A stretch of DNA of 64,000 nt from Akkermansiaceae bacterium UBA6138 (GTDB lineage: Bacteria > Verrucomicrobiota > Verrucomicrobiia > Verrucomicrobiales > DEV007). The stretch lies in NCBI GenBank assembly GCA_002422425.1, contig DIVG01000066.1, forward strand, positions 20,283 through 84,282, given 5' to 3'. The notes below the pieces were generated by a model. It worked only from the letters and a program-made list of their open reading frames with translations, was not told where the DNA came from and searched no databases. Of this stretch, positions 54,661-62,583 are shown piece after piece. A program made the position numbers and the translations under genes. Position 1 is the first letter of the stretch; each line of letters begins with the position of its first letter.

Positions 54661-56061
54661 ATGGCAGAGGTAAAGGAAAAAAGTGGCCCTAAAATGGCCC
54701 TAAAAAATCTCACTCCACTTCGCAGCAAAGGGCGTGACCTCGATTACTGGAAAGCTCGCCTCGTGTTACACAATCCCGGAGACAAGGATTGGAGCGTGAG
54801 AATTCAACACGCCGGGAAACGCGAATGGTTCACCCTCGAAACTCCGAACAAGACGACCGCAGCGGCACGAGCGAAAAAGCGATTCGAATTTGTGAAGGCT
54901 CACGGATGGGAAGCCGCGATTCTTCATTTCAAATACGGAGAAGAGAAAGCCAAGGTCACAGCGGAGAAGAACGCGCTCACCGTGGGCGAGTATATCGCCG
55001 AAGTGGAAAGCCTCGCCACGGAGCAGAGCCCGCGTACGGTTCACGATTACGGGAAATGCCTTCGCCTCATTCTCTCCGAAATCCTCAAAAGCGAGGGCAC
55101 GAAGCCGACAAAGGAAAGGGTAAGCGCTATTCCGCTCGAACTGGTCACTGACCGCCGCGTTGAGCGATGGAAGGCCAGCCGCGTTCAGAAGGTGAGAGGA
55201 AACCCGCAGAAAGAGAAAACCGCGAAGATCACGGCAAACACGATCTTGCGACAGGCGAAGGCGCTATTCGGGAAAAAGATCCTTCCGGTTCTTCGGAAGG
55301 CGGAAATTCCGATCCCGAACCCGATCCCGCTCTCAGGCGTGAATTTCTTCAAGGAGGATACCAGCTCGAAGTTCAAGCGGAAGATTGAACCGGAGAAACT
55401 GATTGCCGCCGCCGTGGGGAAACTGGACGCGCCACAGGGCGAGAATGAGGAACGCGCCGATTACGAAGCGAGACGCCAAAGCTACCTTGCCTTTATCCTC
55501 GTGTTTGCGACCGGCCTTCGAAAGAGTGAGGCCGATATGCTGGAATGGGATTCGGTGAACTTCACCGCGAATGAACTCACGGTAGAGACAACCCAGTATT
55601 TCAAACCGAAAACCGACGCTTCCGAGCAATCCGTTTCGCTTGATCCCGAAACCGTGGAGATCCTCCGGGGCTTCCGGGCTCAGTATCCGACCGACCGCTT
55701 CCTTCTCCGCTCGAAGCGAAAGGCGAAGGTTTCCACGACGTATTCCTATTACCGCGCCGAACCGACCTGGAAGGCGCTTCGGGAATGGCTGGCGGAACAG
55801 GGGCTATCAGACTCGAAGCCTATTCACTATTGCCGCAAGGCCATAACGGATTACATGGCGAAGAAGCACGGGATTTTTGCCGCGATGCGCCACGCGAGAC
55901 ACACAACGCCACAAGTGACCGCCCGCTATTACTCAGACGGGGAATCCCTTCCTCCGGGAATCGGAGGGTTCTTCAAGGCCGATCAGGGGGACGGGGAGAA
56001 GATTGTTGAGGGAGAATTCACCGTGAAGAAAACCGGCCGCAGGAAGGCCGCAACCCGATGA
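54661..56061 (+). CDS. int: tyrosine recombinase / integrase
   Basis: A 466-residue phage-type integrase. It has an N-terminal arm-binding-like region, a core-binding SAM-like domain (about residues 105-210) and a catalytic domain (about 240-430). The catalytic set is visible: Arg287 (TGLRKSEAD), a Lys in the beta hairpin (about 315-317), His389-x-x-Arg392 (HYCRK), His414 and Tyr423 (HARHTTPQVTARYY). It lies beside attL and reads into the element. Its first codons contain two arm-type 11-bp repeats, so integrase could bind its own gene start. Met12 (54694) is an alternative start. Confidence 0.93.
   Translation: MAEVKEKSGPKMALKNLTPLRSKGRDLDYWKARLVLHNPGDKDWSVRIQHAGKREWFTLETPNKTTAAARAKKRFEFVKAHGWEAAILHFKYGEEKAKVTAEKNALTVGEYIAEVESLATEQSPRTVHDYGKCLRLILSEILKSEGTKPTKERVSAIPLELVTDRRVERWKASRVQKVRGNPQKEKTAKITANTILRQAKALFGKKILPVLRKAEIPIPNPIPLSGVNFFKEDTSSKFKRKIEPEKLIAAAVGKLDAPQGENEERADYEARRQSYLAFILVFATGLRKSEADMLEWDSVNFTANELTVETTQYFKPKTDASEQSVSLDPETVEILRGFRAQYPTDRFLLRSKRKAKVSTTYSYYRAEPTWKALREWLAEQGLSDSKPIHYCRKAITDYMAKKHGIFAAMRHARHTTPQVTARYYSDGESLPPGIGGFFKADQGDGEKIVEGEFTVKKTGRRKAATR
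54684..54705 (+). repeat. left arm-type integrase sites (11-bp tandem repeats)
   Basis: Two perfect head-to-tail copies of TGGCCCTAAAA lie inside the first codons of the integrase gene. They belong to a 27-bp exact match (54667-54693 with 62312-62338) shared with the right end. The pattern resembles arm-type sites of lambda-like integrases; binding is inferred. Confidence 0.6.
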
Positions 56062-56065
56062 TATT

Positions 56066-56530
56066 ATGAATTCCCGAACCCTTACAACAGCCGGGGACGT
56101 TTTTCTCGTCCTCGAACCGACGCTTTCAGAATTCGATAAATGGAACCGCGCCGCGCTCTCAAATCGGCAACGGGTAGGTGATTGGATCAAAGCCGCTCTC
56201 GATTCAGCAAGCCACGAAAAGGCTACCACGTTCACCGCCGAAGAGTTCCCGGAACCCGACCCATGGCAGGCACGCGACCGACTCGTTTTTGATCTCAAGG
56301 AGTTTCCCTCACATTCACTCACGCGCCAGCTTCTCGCCGCGCTCAAGTCAGAGTATCCGCCCGCGCTTTGTCGCAGAGTAGCCGGAAGAAGGAAGCCGAC
56401 TCGCTACAGCGCAACCTTACTTTTGGCACCGTGGGCACACGCCACCCTGAACCGCGCCGCGAACAAGAAAGGCGCGACGCTCCCGGCCAACGTGATTCCA
56501 TTCCCGACGCAGAGAGGATCCACAGAATGA
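56066..56530 (+). CDS. hypothetical element protein, 154 aa
   Basis: I do not recognise this protein. It is basic, with no signal or membrane segment. It has an aromatic/acidic block (WQARDRLVFDLKEF, about residues 72-85) followed by an Arg-rich helical stretch (LCRRVAGRRKPTRYSATLLL) and ends in PFPTQRGSTE. The gene starts 4 nt after the integrase stop and overlaps the next gene by ATGA, so it is in an operon with the 365-aa gene. A nucleic-acid-binding role is possible from composition only. Confidence 0.65.
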   Translation: MNSRTLTTAGDVFLVLEPTLSEFDKWNRAALSNRQRVGDWIKAALDSASHEKATTFTAEEFPEPDPWQARDRLVFDLKEFPSHSLTRQLLAALKSEYPPALCRRVAGRRKPTRYSATLLLAPWAHATLNRAANKKGATLPANVIPFPTQRGSTE

Positions 56531-57624
56531 GCAAGAAGGACAAAGACACGACATGGAAGGGGAAGAAGTTTCTTGAACACGTTGGAGAAGTTCAGCGGGT
56601 GAATCGCTCAACTTCCCGTGAGGAACTGGACCACTTCCGCAACCTTCTCGAACGGTTCTCGGACCCCGCCGAAGCGATCCCCGGTGAATTCCGCGCCTCT
56701 GTTTTATCTGATACCGGACAGGCTACGGAGTTCACGGGAAAAGACCGGGAGACCCTATGGAAAAAGCTCTCCGTCCACTTACTCTCCCCCGAAGCGAGCT
56801 GGCTTGAGTTTACCGTCTTTCAACCTTCAAAATCTCTATCCGGGCAATCGGAGTTTCGGTTCGAGAACAGGAACGTCTCAACAGTGACCTTAGAAACGGA
56901 TGGGACTAGGCTTGTTCGAAGTGTATCCGTCGCGTTGAAGCAGGGCACGCCGCCGCCCGCAATCGGGCGAACGTCTCTCGTGGAATGGTTAAGGAAATTG
57001 AAGGCGGATTGTTCCGTTCCGCTTCCGTTTGAATTCGGAGACAATTTCTATTCAGATGAGGAACTTCGGGGGAAGGGCATTCACGATTTCAAGGCGTTCG
57101 CCAAACACTTTGAGGAAACACAAGACGAAGAGCGACAAGGCCAATTCGGAAGCATTGTTCGGGAGATTACCCCGAAGGAGCACCCGCTCGAAGCGTTTCG
57201 AATGAGAATCTTTTCCGATGCCGCTCACGCGCTCGAAGTCGTTGAAACTTGCGGAGAGGGCTCGGCAATTGTAACGGCTCTCGAACTTGGGCTCAGGCTT
57301 GCAACGAATGCCGAAGCAATGTTATCCCTTGCCCGCGCCCCGGAAACTCTCAAAAATCCGAACCGGAAGCGCCCGCCGAAGGGACGGCAGAGACACGAAG
57401 TGAAACGCAAGAAAACGGAAAATCTCAAACGTGAGGCCAAGGAAATTATCCGAACATACGAAAAGGCGGGCAACCCGCTCAAACCTTACGAAATCGTAAG
57501 AAAACTTGCGAAGTTCAGAACTGGCGAACAGCTGAAACACGACGATGACGAGAAAGGATTTACTGTCCCAAACTTTCAAAAAAAGATCATTCCGCAACTT
57601 CGAATTGAAGTCTTAGCGGAGTGA
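56527..57624 (+). CDS. hypothetical element protein, 365 aa
   Basis: Not recognised. Soluble protein. The middle region (about residues 60-250) is mixed alpha/beta without an obvious motif. A basic patch NRKRPPKGRQRHEVKRKK (about 278-295) is followed by a helical C-terminus resembling a small DNA-binding domain (AKEIIRTYEKAG ... PYEIVRKLAKF). The start at 56527 is taken from the ATGA overlap with the previous gene rather than from the longer ORF at 56368. Base composition is lower in G+C than the flanking genes. A role in element maintenance or interference is possible but unsupported. Confidence 0.7.
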   Translation: MSKKDKDTTWKGKKFLEHVGEVQRVNRSTSREELDHFRNLLERFSDPAEAIPGEFRASVLSDTGQATEFTGKDRETLWKKLSVHLLSPEASWLEFTVFQPSKSLSGQSEFRFENRNVSTVTLETDGTRLVRSVSVALKQGTPPPAIGRTSLVEWLRKLKADCSVPLPFEFGDNFYSDEELRGKGIHDFKAFAKHFEETQDEERQGQFGSIVREITPKEHPLEAFRMRIFSDAAHALEVVETCGEGSAIVTALELGLRLATNAEAMLSLARAPETLKNPNRKRPPKGRQRHEVKRKKTENLKREAKEIIRTYEKAGNPLKPYEIVRKLAKFRTGEQLKHDDDEKGFTVPNFQKKIIPQLRIEVLAE

Positions 57625-57629
57625 CTTTT

Positions 57630-57649
57630 CCCTCAACTGGAGTTGAGGG
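57630..57649. promoter_or_regulatory. 20-nt hairpin/operator between the 365-aa and HTH genes
   Basis: Perfect 9-bp arms CCCTCAACT / AGTTGAGGG around GG, 5 nt after the stop of the 365-aa gene and about 50 nt before the HTH gene. No T-run follows, so it may be an operator for the HTH protein or a processing hairpin rather than a simple terminator. Confidence 0.5.
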
Positions 57650-57700
57650 AATCCGAAACCGGCCTTTCGAAGAATTCAAGGAGGGACACCGCTCTTTTCA

Positions 57701-57931
57701 ATGCTGAACCTTCATGTGTTCAGACATATGAAGAGACAACCCAACCCTGATACCGGCCCGATCAAACAGGCGCTTTCTTACTCAGAATTCGCCGAACGTG
57801 AGGGAATCTCCATTCCGACCGCTCGCCGTATGGTGAAGCGCCACAAGCTCCGAGTGATGCGTTTCTCGGAGACATGCGTTCGAATTCCCCTTTCGGAAAT
57901 CGAACGCTTCGAGGCCGAAGCCACTTGTTGA
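57701..57931 (+). CDS. HTH/excisionase-like DNA-binding protein
   Basis: A 76-residue protein with a MerR/Xis-type helix-turn-helix: ALSYSEFAEREGISIPTARRMVKRHKL, then a wing-like VRIPLSEIERFEAEA. This is the HTH_17 pattern of excisionases and small element regulators. It probably helps excision and regulates the operon. The start is uncertain (57701 or Met10 at 57728). AAGGAGGG lies 15 nt before the first. The next gene starts 10 nt after its stop. Confidence 0.8.
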   Translation: MLNLHVFRHMKRQPNPDTGPIKQALSYSEFAEREGISIPTARRMVKRHKLRVMRFSETCVRIPLSEIERFEAEATC

Positions 57932-57941
57932 GGGAACCGGA

Positions 57942-58430
57942 ATGAATATTCAAACCGGTTCCCCGTGTCTTCCCGGCTTCACCCCAATAACGGGGCGGGA
58001 AGGCTATCACCTTCGCGACGATGGCCGGACGTGCTCTCGTGGGCACACTGGACCGTTTCGCGACTCAAGACACGATTGCGCGAAATGCCGAAACATTTCC
58101 TCGCCTTCGTGGAAGATCATCAGAACCGCCGTAAAGAGCGCAATTCACGGTGGCGCGATTTCTCCGAAGTGTTCCCGCGTTATCGGTGCCACGCCCTCCG
58201 AATTTGGCGCCTTTCTCCGCCGAGGGTGCCAGCGACAAGGCTACCGGCTTTCCGATCACGGGCGAACCTGGGGAGTCTACCACATAGAACCGCTTCACAA
58301 ATTCGCCTTGGAAACCGAGGCCGGATTCCTCGCCGCGAACCGGCTCGCCAACCTTCGCGTGAGTAGGCTTCACAACGGGACTCATTGCGCCTCAACCGAA
58401 CCGACCTCGCCCGAACTCTTCACGGCATGA
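57942..58430 (+). CDS. zinc-ribbon plus degenerate HNH-like protein
   Basis: A 162-residue protein. An N-terminal CX2H-CX2C-like set (CSRGHTGPFRDSRHDCAKC, about residues 32-50) could bind zinc. The C-terminal part GRTWGVYHIEPLHKF ... ANRLANLRVSRLHN resembles phage HNH endonucleases (WHVDHIxPLxxF ... NLQxLxxxxN), but the Asp before the first His is Tyr. It may be a diverged nuclease or a DNA-binding relic. GAGGG lies upstream of the start. Its stop overlaps the primase gene by ATGA, which supports this frame over the competing ones. Confidence 0.65.
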   Translation: MNIQTGSPCLPGFTPITGREGYHLRDDGRTCSRGHTGPFRDSRHDCAKCRNISSPSWKIIRTAVKSAIHGGAISPKCSRVIGATPSEFGAFLRRGCQRQGYRLSDHGRTWGVYHIEPLHKFALETEAGFLAANRLANLRVSRLHNGTHCASTEPTSPELFTA

Positions 58431-59500
58431 ACATTGAATCCCGCGCTCTCTCCTACGCGCTCACGCTCCCGCCTTCGGTGGCGAAGCAGGGCGGGCACGA
58501 TGCCGCCTTTCGTGTCGCCTCGTGTCTCGTTTGGGGATTCGATCTCAGCCGGGAACAGGCGCTTTCCGTGATGCGCCAATGGAACCAACAACGCGCCAAC
58601 CCGCCTTGGAGTGAGGCCGAACTCTCTCACAAAATCGACTCAGCCGCAGCCGCTCCCTCGAAGTATCCGAGGGGGTACCTGCTACGGGAGAAGACCGAGA
58701 AACCCGCGCCACAGGGCGAAGGCGTAGCACCACTTCCGACCGGACCGGAAAGGCCGCGGATTCCCCTTTACGATTCCGCGAAAGCGGAGCAGTTCGCCGC
58801 CGCTTGTCGTTTCCCGATCACGCTGGACCTACTCGCGAGACGCTCGCCCGTGGCGATACCTTCGCCCGCGAATCAGAACACTACGACTTCCGAGGCCTTT
58901 CTTTCCGCGCTCTACCCGGAAGGTGAAAGCGTTCTCGTGTTTACCGATTTCCGCTCACAGGGGGATTTTCTCTGGACCGTGGGCAAGGGCGGATTCCGAC
59001 TCTCACGCCAGCGGAACATTGCGCCGGTTCCTTCCCGCCTTCCGGGAAGCGCCAAGGAAGGCGTGTGGTTCCTCATTCAGCCGGTAACGGGCGAGTGGTC
59101 CATTCAGAACACGGGAGACGGCACGCGCTACGGTAGACGCCACGGCGGTTGTGTGACCTCGTGGCGCTACCTTCTACTAGAATCCGATGAAGCGCCCGAA
59201 TCGGTATGGCTTCGTTGCCTGGTTCAATTGCCGATCAGAATTTCAGCGATGTACACGAGTGGCGGGCGAAGCGTTCACGCGCTCATCAGAGTAGACGCCA
59301 GCTCGAAGGCCGATTACGACGCCAGCCGGGACGTGATCCGAAGTGTTCTCCCCGTGATAGGTGCCGATCCCGCCGCCACGACAGGCGTTCGACTCTCCCG
59401 CCTTCCCGGTTGTCTCCGGGGGAACCAACTTCAACGCCTCGTGTGGCTCGATCCCGAACCGCCCGCAGGCCTTCCCATTCTCGACCGTATCGCGCCATGA
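58427..59500 (+). CDS. AEP-type primase with N-terminal PriCT-like helical domain
   Basis: A 357-residue protein. Residues about 5-75 form a PriCT-like helical domain (ALSYALTLPPSVAKQGGHDAAFRVA ... WSEAELSHKI). The C-terminal half has archaeo-eukaryotic primase motifs: Glu252-x-Asp254 (LLLESDEAP), Ser282-Val-His284 (TSGGRSVHALIRV) and RLSRLPG (322-328). Such primases occur in phage and satellite replication modules. The ATG at 58427 overlaps the previous stop, and the helicase ATG overlaps its own stop. Together they form an element-borne replication unit (inference). Confidence 0.75.
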   Translation: MNIESRALSYALTLPPSVAKQGGHDAAFRVASCLVWGFDLSREQALSVMRQWNQQRANPPWSEAELSHKIDSAAAAPSKYPRGYLLREKTEKPAPQGEGVAPLPTGPERPRIPLYDSAKAEQFAAACRFPITLDLLARRSPVAIPSPANQNTTTSEAFLSALYPEGESVLVFTDFRSQGDFLWTVGKGGFRLSRQRNIAPVPSRLPGSAKEGVWFLIQPVTGEWSIQNTGDGTRYGRRHGGCVTSWRYLLLESDEAPESVWLRCLVQLPIRISAMYTSGGRSVHALIRVDASSKADYDASRDVIRSVLPVIGADPAATTGVRLSRLPGCLRGNQLQRLVWLDPEPPAGLPILDRIAP

Positions 59501-61098
59501 CTGAACCGAAGGAACCCGCGAAGGGAAAGAAGGCTCGCCAGCTCGCCGCAAGCCTTGCGCCCGTGGCTCAGTCCGTCGGCGCTACCGTCCTCGAAGGTGA
59601 CAGGCTCGCCCCGCAACTCGACACGAGAACCGTTGTCTCCGGGCTCGCCCGCCAATGCGGGCAACTTCTCCGAATGACGCCGCTCTTCCTCCGGGGAGAC
59701 TTCCTCGTGACCGTGGACGAAGAGACAGGGCGAACCGATCCGATGGACGCCACGCGCTTCGTGTCGTGGGCGGAAGGCTTTCTTTCCTTCGGACAATACG
59801 AAGGAAGCGGAGACGCTCAGAGCTTCAAACCGAAATCCATTTCAACGGAACTCGCCTCGAAGATCCTCGCCGCCGATCCTTTCCGCCGTGAATTGCGACC
59901 GCTCCGGGGCGTTCACGACGTGGCGCTTCCGACGTGGGCGAACCCGGAGAATACGGCCGTAAGGCTCCTTCCCGCAGGATACGACGAGGAAAGCGGAATC
60001 TTCACCGCCCCCGCCTTCGAGTATAAAACGGACATGCCGCCCGAAGAAGCCTGGAACTTCTTCCTCGAACTTTATTCACAGTTCCCCTTCTCCGAAGGGA
60101 CGCCGCTCGAAAAGAACCGCTCTTTTGCCGTCCAGATGGCCGCTCACTTCACAGCCTTCGGGCGTCTCCTTCTCATGGATGTTTTCCGCCCCGCTTTCGT
60201 CTATCTCGCGAACCAGCCGGGAAGCGGAAAAACCCTACTCGCACGGCTTGCGATCGCTCCCGTATTTGGTCCCGTTGCCGTGGAAACCTTCCCCCGAAGC
60301 GAGGAAGAGCAAAAGAAGCAACTCGTTACCCTCGTCTTGGAAGGCCGAACTTACGCATTCTTCGACAACGTGAAGGGCTATCTCTCTTCTGAACCACTTG
60401 AACAATTCCTGACAGCGGAGCGAATCACGGGACGAATTCTAGGCGCAAGCAAAAACATGACGGGGCCGAACCTCGCTATCGTCTTCATTAGCGGGAACGA
60501 TTTACGCCTTTCCGCCGATATGAAAAGACGCTCTCTCGTTTGTGACCTTTTTTGCGCTCACGAGGCCACGGAGCGGCAAATCTCTTCACCGATCTCGGAC
60601 ACATGGCCTTCCCGCCGGGAAACCCGCTCCCGCTTTCTCTCCGCTCTCTGGTCCCTCATGAATCACTGGCAGGCGCAAGGTTGCCCGCGACTCACGGAGC
60701 GTCTCCTTCCCTCGTTTGAATCGTTCTCCGCTATCGTGGGCGGTCTCGTGACAACCGCGAACTTCGCCAACCCGATTGAAGCGCCAGAAACGCAGATGGA
60801 CGAAACCGGACAGGCCTGGCGTCTTCTCCTTCAAGCGCTCGCCGATCGCGTGCCTACGGGGAGCACTCACGATTACCCGGTAGACGATGCGATGAAGGTA
60901 GCAGAAGAGCTTGGCGTTCTCGATACCTTGACCGCAGGCGGGCGGGATGAACGAAAGACCTTCGGGCAAAGAATACGCCAGTGGCGAGGCAGGCGCTTTC
61001 TCGACAATCAGGGAAGGGAATTCGAATTCGGGAAGAAGCGGAACGGCAACGGAGCGCTCTACCCCGTGACCGTATTCAAGCAAGCTGGCGAGGAGTGA
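59497..61098 (+). CDS. P-loop replicative helicase/ATPase (SF3/D5-like)
   Basis: A 533-residue ATPase. Walker A is at about residues 217-226 (ANQPGSGKTLLARL), Walker B near 266-272 (TYAFFDNVKG). A sensor/motif C region FISGNDLRLSADMKRRSLV has an arginine pair typical of phage D5/DUF927-like helicases. The N-terminal 200 residues are element-specific and the C-terminus is a winged-helix-like tail. The start at 59497 comes from the ATGA overlap with the primase gene; longer in-frame readings are in the primase shadow. It probably unwinds or loads at the element's origin. Confidence 0.82.
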   Translation: MTEPKEPAKGKKARQLAASLAPVAQSVGATVLEGDRLAPQLDTRTVVSGLARQCGQLLRMTPLFLRGDFLVTVDEETGRTDPMDATRFVSWAEGFLSFGQYEGSGDAQSFKPKSISTELASKILAADPFRRELRPLRGVHDVALPTWANPENTAVRLLPAGYDEESGIFTAPAFEYKTDMPPEEAWNFFLELYSQFPFSEGTPLEKNRSFAVQMAAHFTAFGRLLLMDVFRPAFVYLANQPGSGKTLLARLAIAPVFGPVAVETFPRSEEEQKKQLVTLVLEGRTYAFFDNVKGYLSSEPLEQFLTAERITGRILGASKNMTGPNLAIVFISGNDLRLSADMKRRSLVCDLFCAHEATERQISSPISDTWPSRRETRSRFLSALWSLMNHWQAQGCPRLTERLLPSFESFSAIVGGLVTTANFANPIEAPETQMDETGQAWRLLLQALADRVPTGSTHDYPVDDAMKVAEELGVLDTLTAGGRDERKTFGQRIRQWRGRRFLDNQGREFEFGKKRNGNGALYPVTVFKQAGEE

Positions 61099-61726
61099 AG
61101 GTCCGTGGCCTTGTGCGCCGTTCTCGTGCCCTTGCGATGGCGTTCCCGTGCCGTTGTTGAGAACCTCAAAGGCCGATCAGACCTCGATTTGTGTAGATGT
61201 GACGTTGTGCCTTCCGGCCCGCGCCCCCGCGCTCCGCTCGCGTTCTTGAACCGGACTCCTTTTCTTCGTCATGGTTTCCAACCCCTACAACAACACAACA
61301 ACACAATCCTAAGCCCGATAAGGCCTCGAACGATGTAGTTGTGATGTAGATGTGACGTTGTAGCGGAAGAAATGCCGAATATGTCCCCGCCTTTCACGCG
61401 ATGACAGGGAAGAGGGACAAACAATGGGGGACAATTCATTTTTTTCCGCCCCTCGCGAAAAAGGCGACGGGTCTTATTCCCCGCTCGCCGGGGGCACAAA
61501 TCGAATAGATTCCTTAATGGGGGGGGGCCGGAAGCGCTCCGATCTCAGCCGAAAGGCGCGCTCGCGACAAGAGTCGCTTTGTTCGTGTCGCATTGTGGAA
61601 GTTTGCGACAGGGCGAACGAACGCCAAGAAACCCTGACACGGCTCGCGAAAGAACGGTTCTAGGAGTCCCCTAAATGTAGAGGTGGAGAAGAGCCCCGAT
61701 CCTCGTGAGAGGGTGCGGGAGAGCAG
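61099..61726. other. noncoding right region of the element with iteron-like repeats (candidate origin)
   Basis: About 630 nt after the helicase gene with no gene I can support. A 17-bp sequence (TGTAGATGTGACGTTGT) occurs at 61192-61208 and 61345-61361. At 61334-61355 two 11-mers (TGTAGTTGTGA, TGTAGATGTGA) are in tandem. An ACAACAACAC-rich stretch (61287-61306) is the rough reverse complement. A run of nine G lies at 61519-61527. Its position downstream of the primase-helicase genes fits a replication origin. A 79-codon reading (61424-61663) is too poor to call. Confidence 0.5.
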
Positions 61727-62242
61727 AGGCCAGCCGCGCCGGTTCCCCGATCCCGACCGCGAAGAAAAGTAGGCTCACAGAATCGCGCTCAACGCGCCGC
61801 CGCATCTTTCGAGGGTGACGACAGCCGGGAACGCCACGCCTCACGAGACGCGAAGCCACGCGCTCACACCGCCCCGCCCGCGCCTTCGAGGTGGCGCTCT
61901 CCGATGAAGCAGCGAAAGGGCGAGAGCCTCGATCCCGGTGAAGCCTGGTCACGGGAGGCCAGCCGCGCCGGTTCCCCGATCCCGACCGCGAAGAAAAGCA
62001 GGCTCACAGAATCGCGCTCAACGCGCCGCCGCATCTTTCGAGGGTGAAGACAGCCGGGAGCGCCACGCCTCACGAGACGCGAAGCCACGCGCTCACACCG
62101 CCCCGCCCGCGCCTTCGAGGTGGCGAACTCCGGGGAACCCGCGAACCGGGGAAAGTTTCAATCCCGGTGAAGCCTGGACACCGAACGCCAGCCGCTCCGG
62201 TTCCCCCCGGATCCCGACCGCGAAGAAAAGCAGGCTCACAGA
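61727..62242 (+). repeat. 229-bp tandem repeats at the right end
   Basis: Units start at 61727 and 61956 with a partial third near 62186. The first ~170 bp of the two full units are almost identical (a few substitutions); the remaining ~60 bp diverge except for ATCCCGGTGAAGCCTGG before each next unit. Inverted segments such as ACCGGG/CCCGGT and CTGG/CCAG could fold. No reading frame looks coding across all units. It could be a structured RNA, a packaging or replication signal, or amplified end sequence. Confidence 0.7.
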
Positions 62243-62328
62243 ATCGTTTCCGGTTCTCTGGAAGGCGAAAACCGAAGGGAAAAACACGGCTCAGAACGGG
62301 CAAGCCGTGGCGAGGTAAAGGAAAAAAG

Positions 62329-62350
62329 TGGCCCTAAATTGGCCCTAAGT
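62329..62350 (+). repeat. right arm-type integrase sites (11-bp tandem repeats)
   Basis: TGGCCCTAAAT and TGGCCCTAAGT in tandem, ending 46 bp before the attR repeat. They match the pair in the integrase start and are positioned like TGGCTCAGAAG/T outside attL. Confidence 0.6.
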
Positions 62351-62396
62351 GATTTTTGCGAACCTAAAAAACCGCCTTTAAAATCGTCGTAACTCG

Positions 62397-62457
62397 TTGA
62401 AATACCGGCAACGGGACTCGAACCCGTACGGTTGCAATAACCAGCGGATTTTAAGTC
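62397..62457 (+). other. attR (61-bp exact repeat of attL)
   Basis: Identical to 54491-54551. It lies inside the intact tRNA-Leu gene and supplies that gene's 3' half, so integration leaves the tRNA functional. The identity ends in the anticodon stem-loop, the usual crossover place for tRNA-targeting tyrosine integrases. Confidence 0.88.
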
Positions 62458-62486
62458 CGCAGCGTCTACCATTCCGCCACACCGGC
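62403..62486 (-). tRNA. tRNA-Leu (anticodon UAA)
   Basis: An 84-nt class II tRNA. Acceptor GCCGGTG pairs with TGCCGGT (with G-U pairs) and discriminator A; anticodon stem GCGGA/TCCGC with loop CTTAAAA (UAA); long variable arm GGTT...AACC; T arm ACGGG-TTCGAGT-CCCGT. CCA is not encoded. It is the integration target of the element; the 3' half is element-derived. Confidence 0.93.
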
Positions 62487-62583
62487 TCAACTTTCTTTTC
62501 TTACGCGAGGATGGTGAGAGAATCAAGCGCTCCAAACAGGTTGGGAAAGGGTGACGAGAGGACGGTCGGCGCTTGCTGCAAAT

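Larger units (their letters stand above)
54491..62457. mobile_element. integrative element in tRNA-Leu(UAA)
   Basis: About 7.9 kb flanked by a 61-bp exact direct repeat derived from the 3' half of tRNA-Leu. It carries a tyrosine integrase next to attL, a small HTH/excisionase-like gene, a primase-helicase replication module and two unrecognised genes, with a 1.3-kb noncoding right end. There are no recognisable capsid, terminase or conjugation genes. A phage-satellite-like or self-replicating genomic island is the best description; mobilisation is inferred. Several genes are joined by ATGA overlaps, and 56.4-57.7 kb is visibly less G+C rich than the chromosome around it. Confidence 0.9.

Noticed and set aside
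61424..61663. 79-codon ORF in the element's right region
   Set aside because: It spans a nine-G run and has no ribosome site or recognisable motif; listed only as part of the noncoding region.
61727..62242. CRISPR array
   Set aside because: Units are 229 bp with long identical parts and no short-repeat/spacer pattern, and no cas genes are nearby.
61671..62337. several 70-126-codon ORFs on both strands of the element's right end
   Set aside because: They arise from the 229-bp tandem repeat, repeat with it, and show Arg/Pro/Ser-biased composition with no motif.
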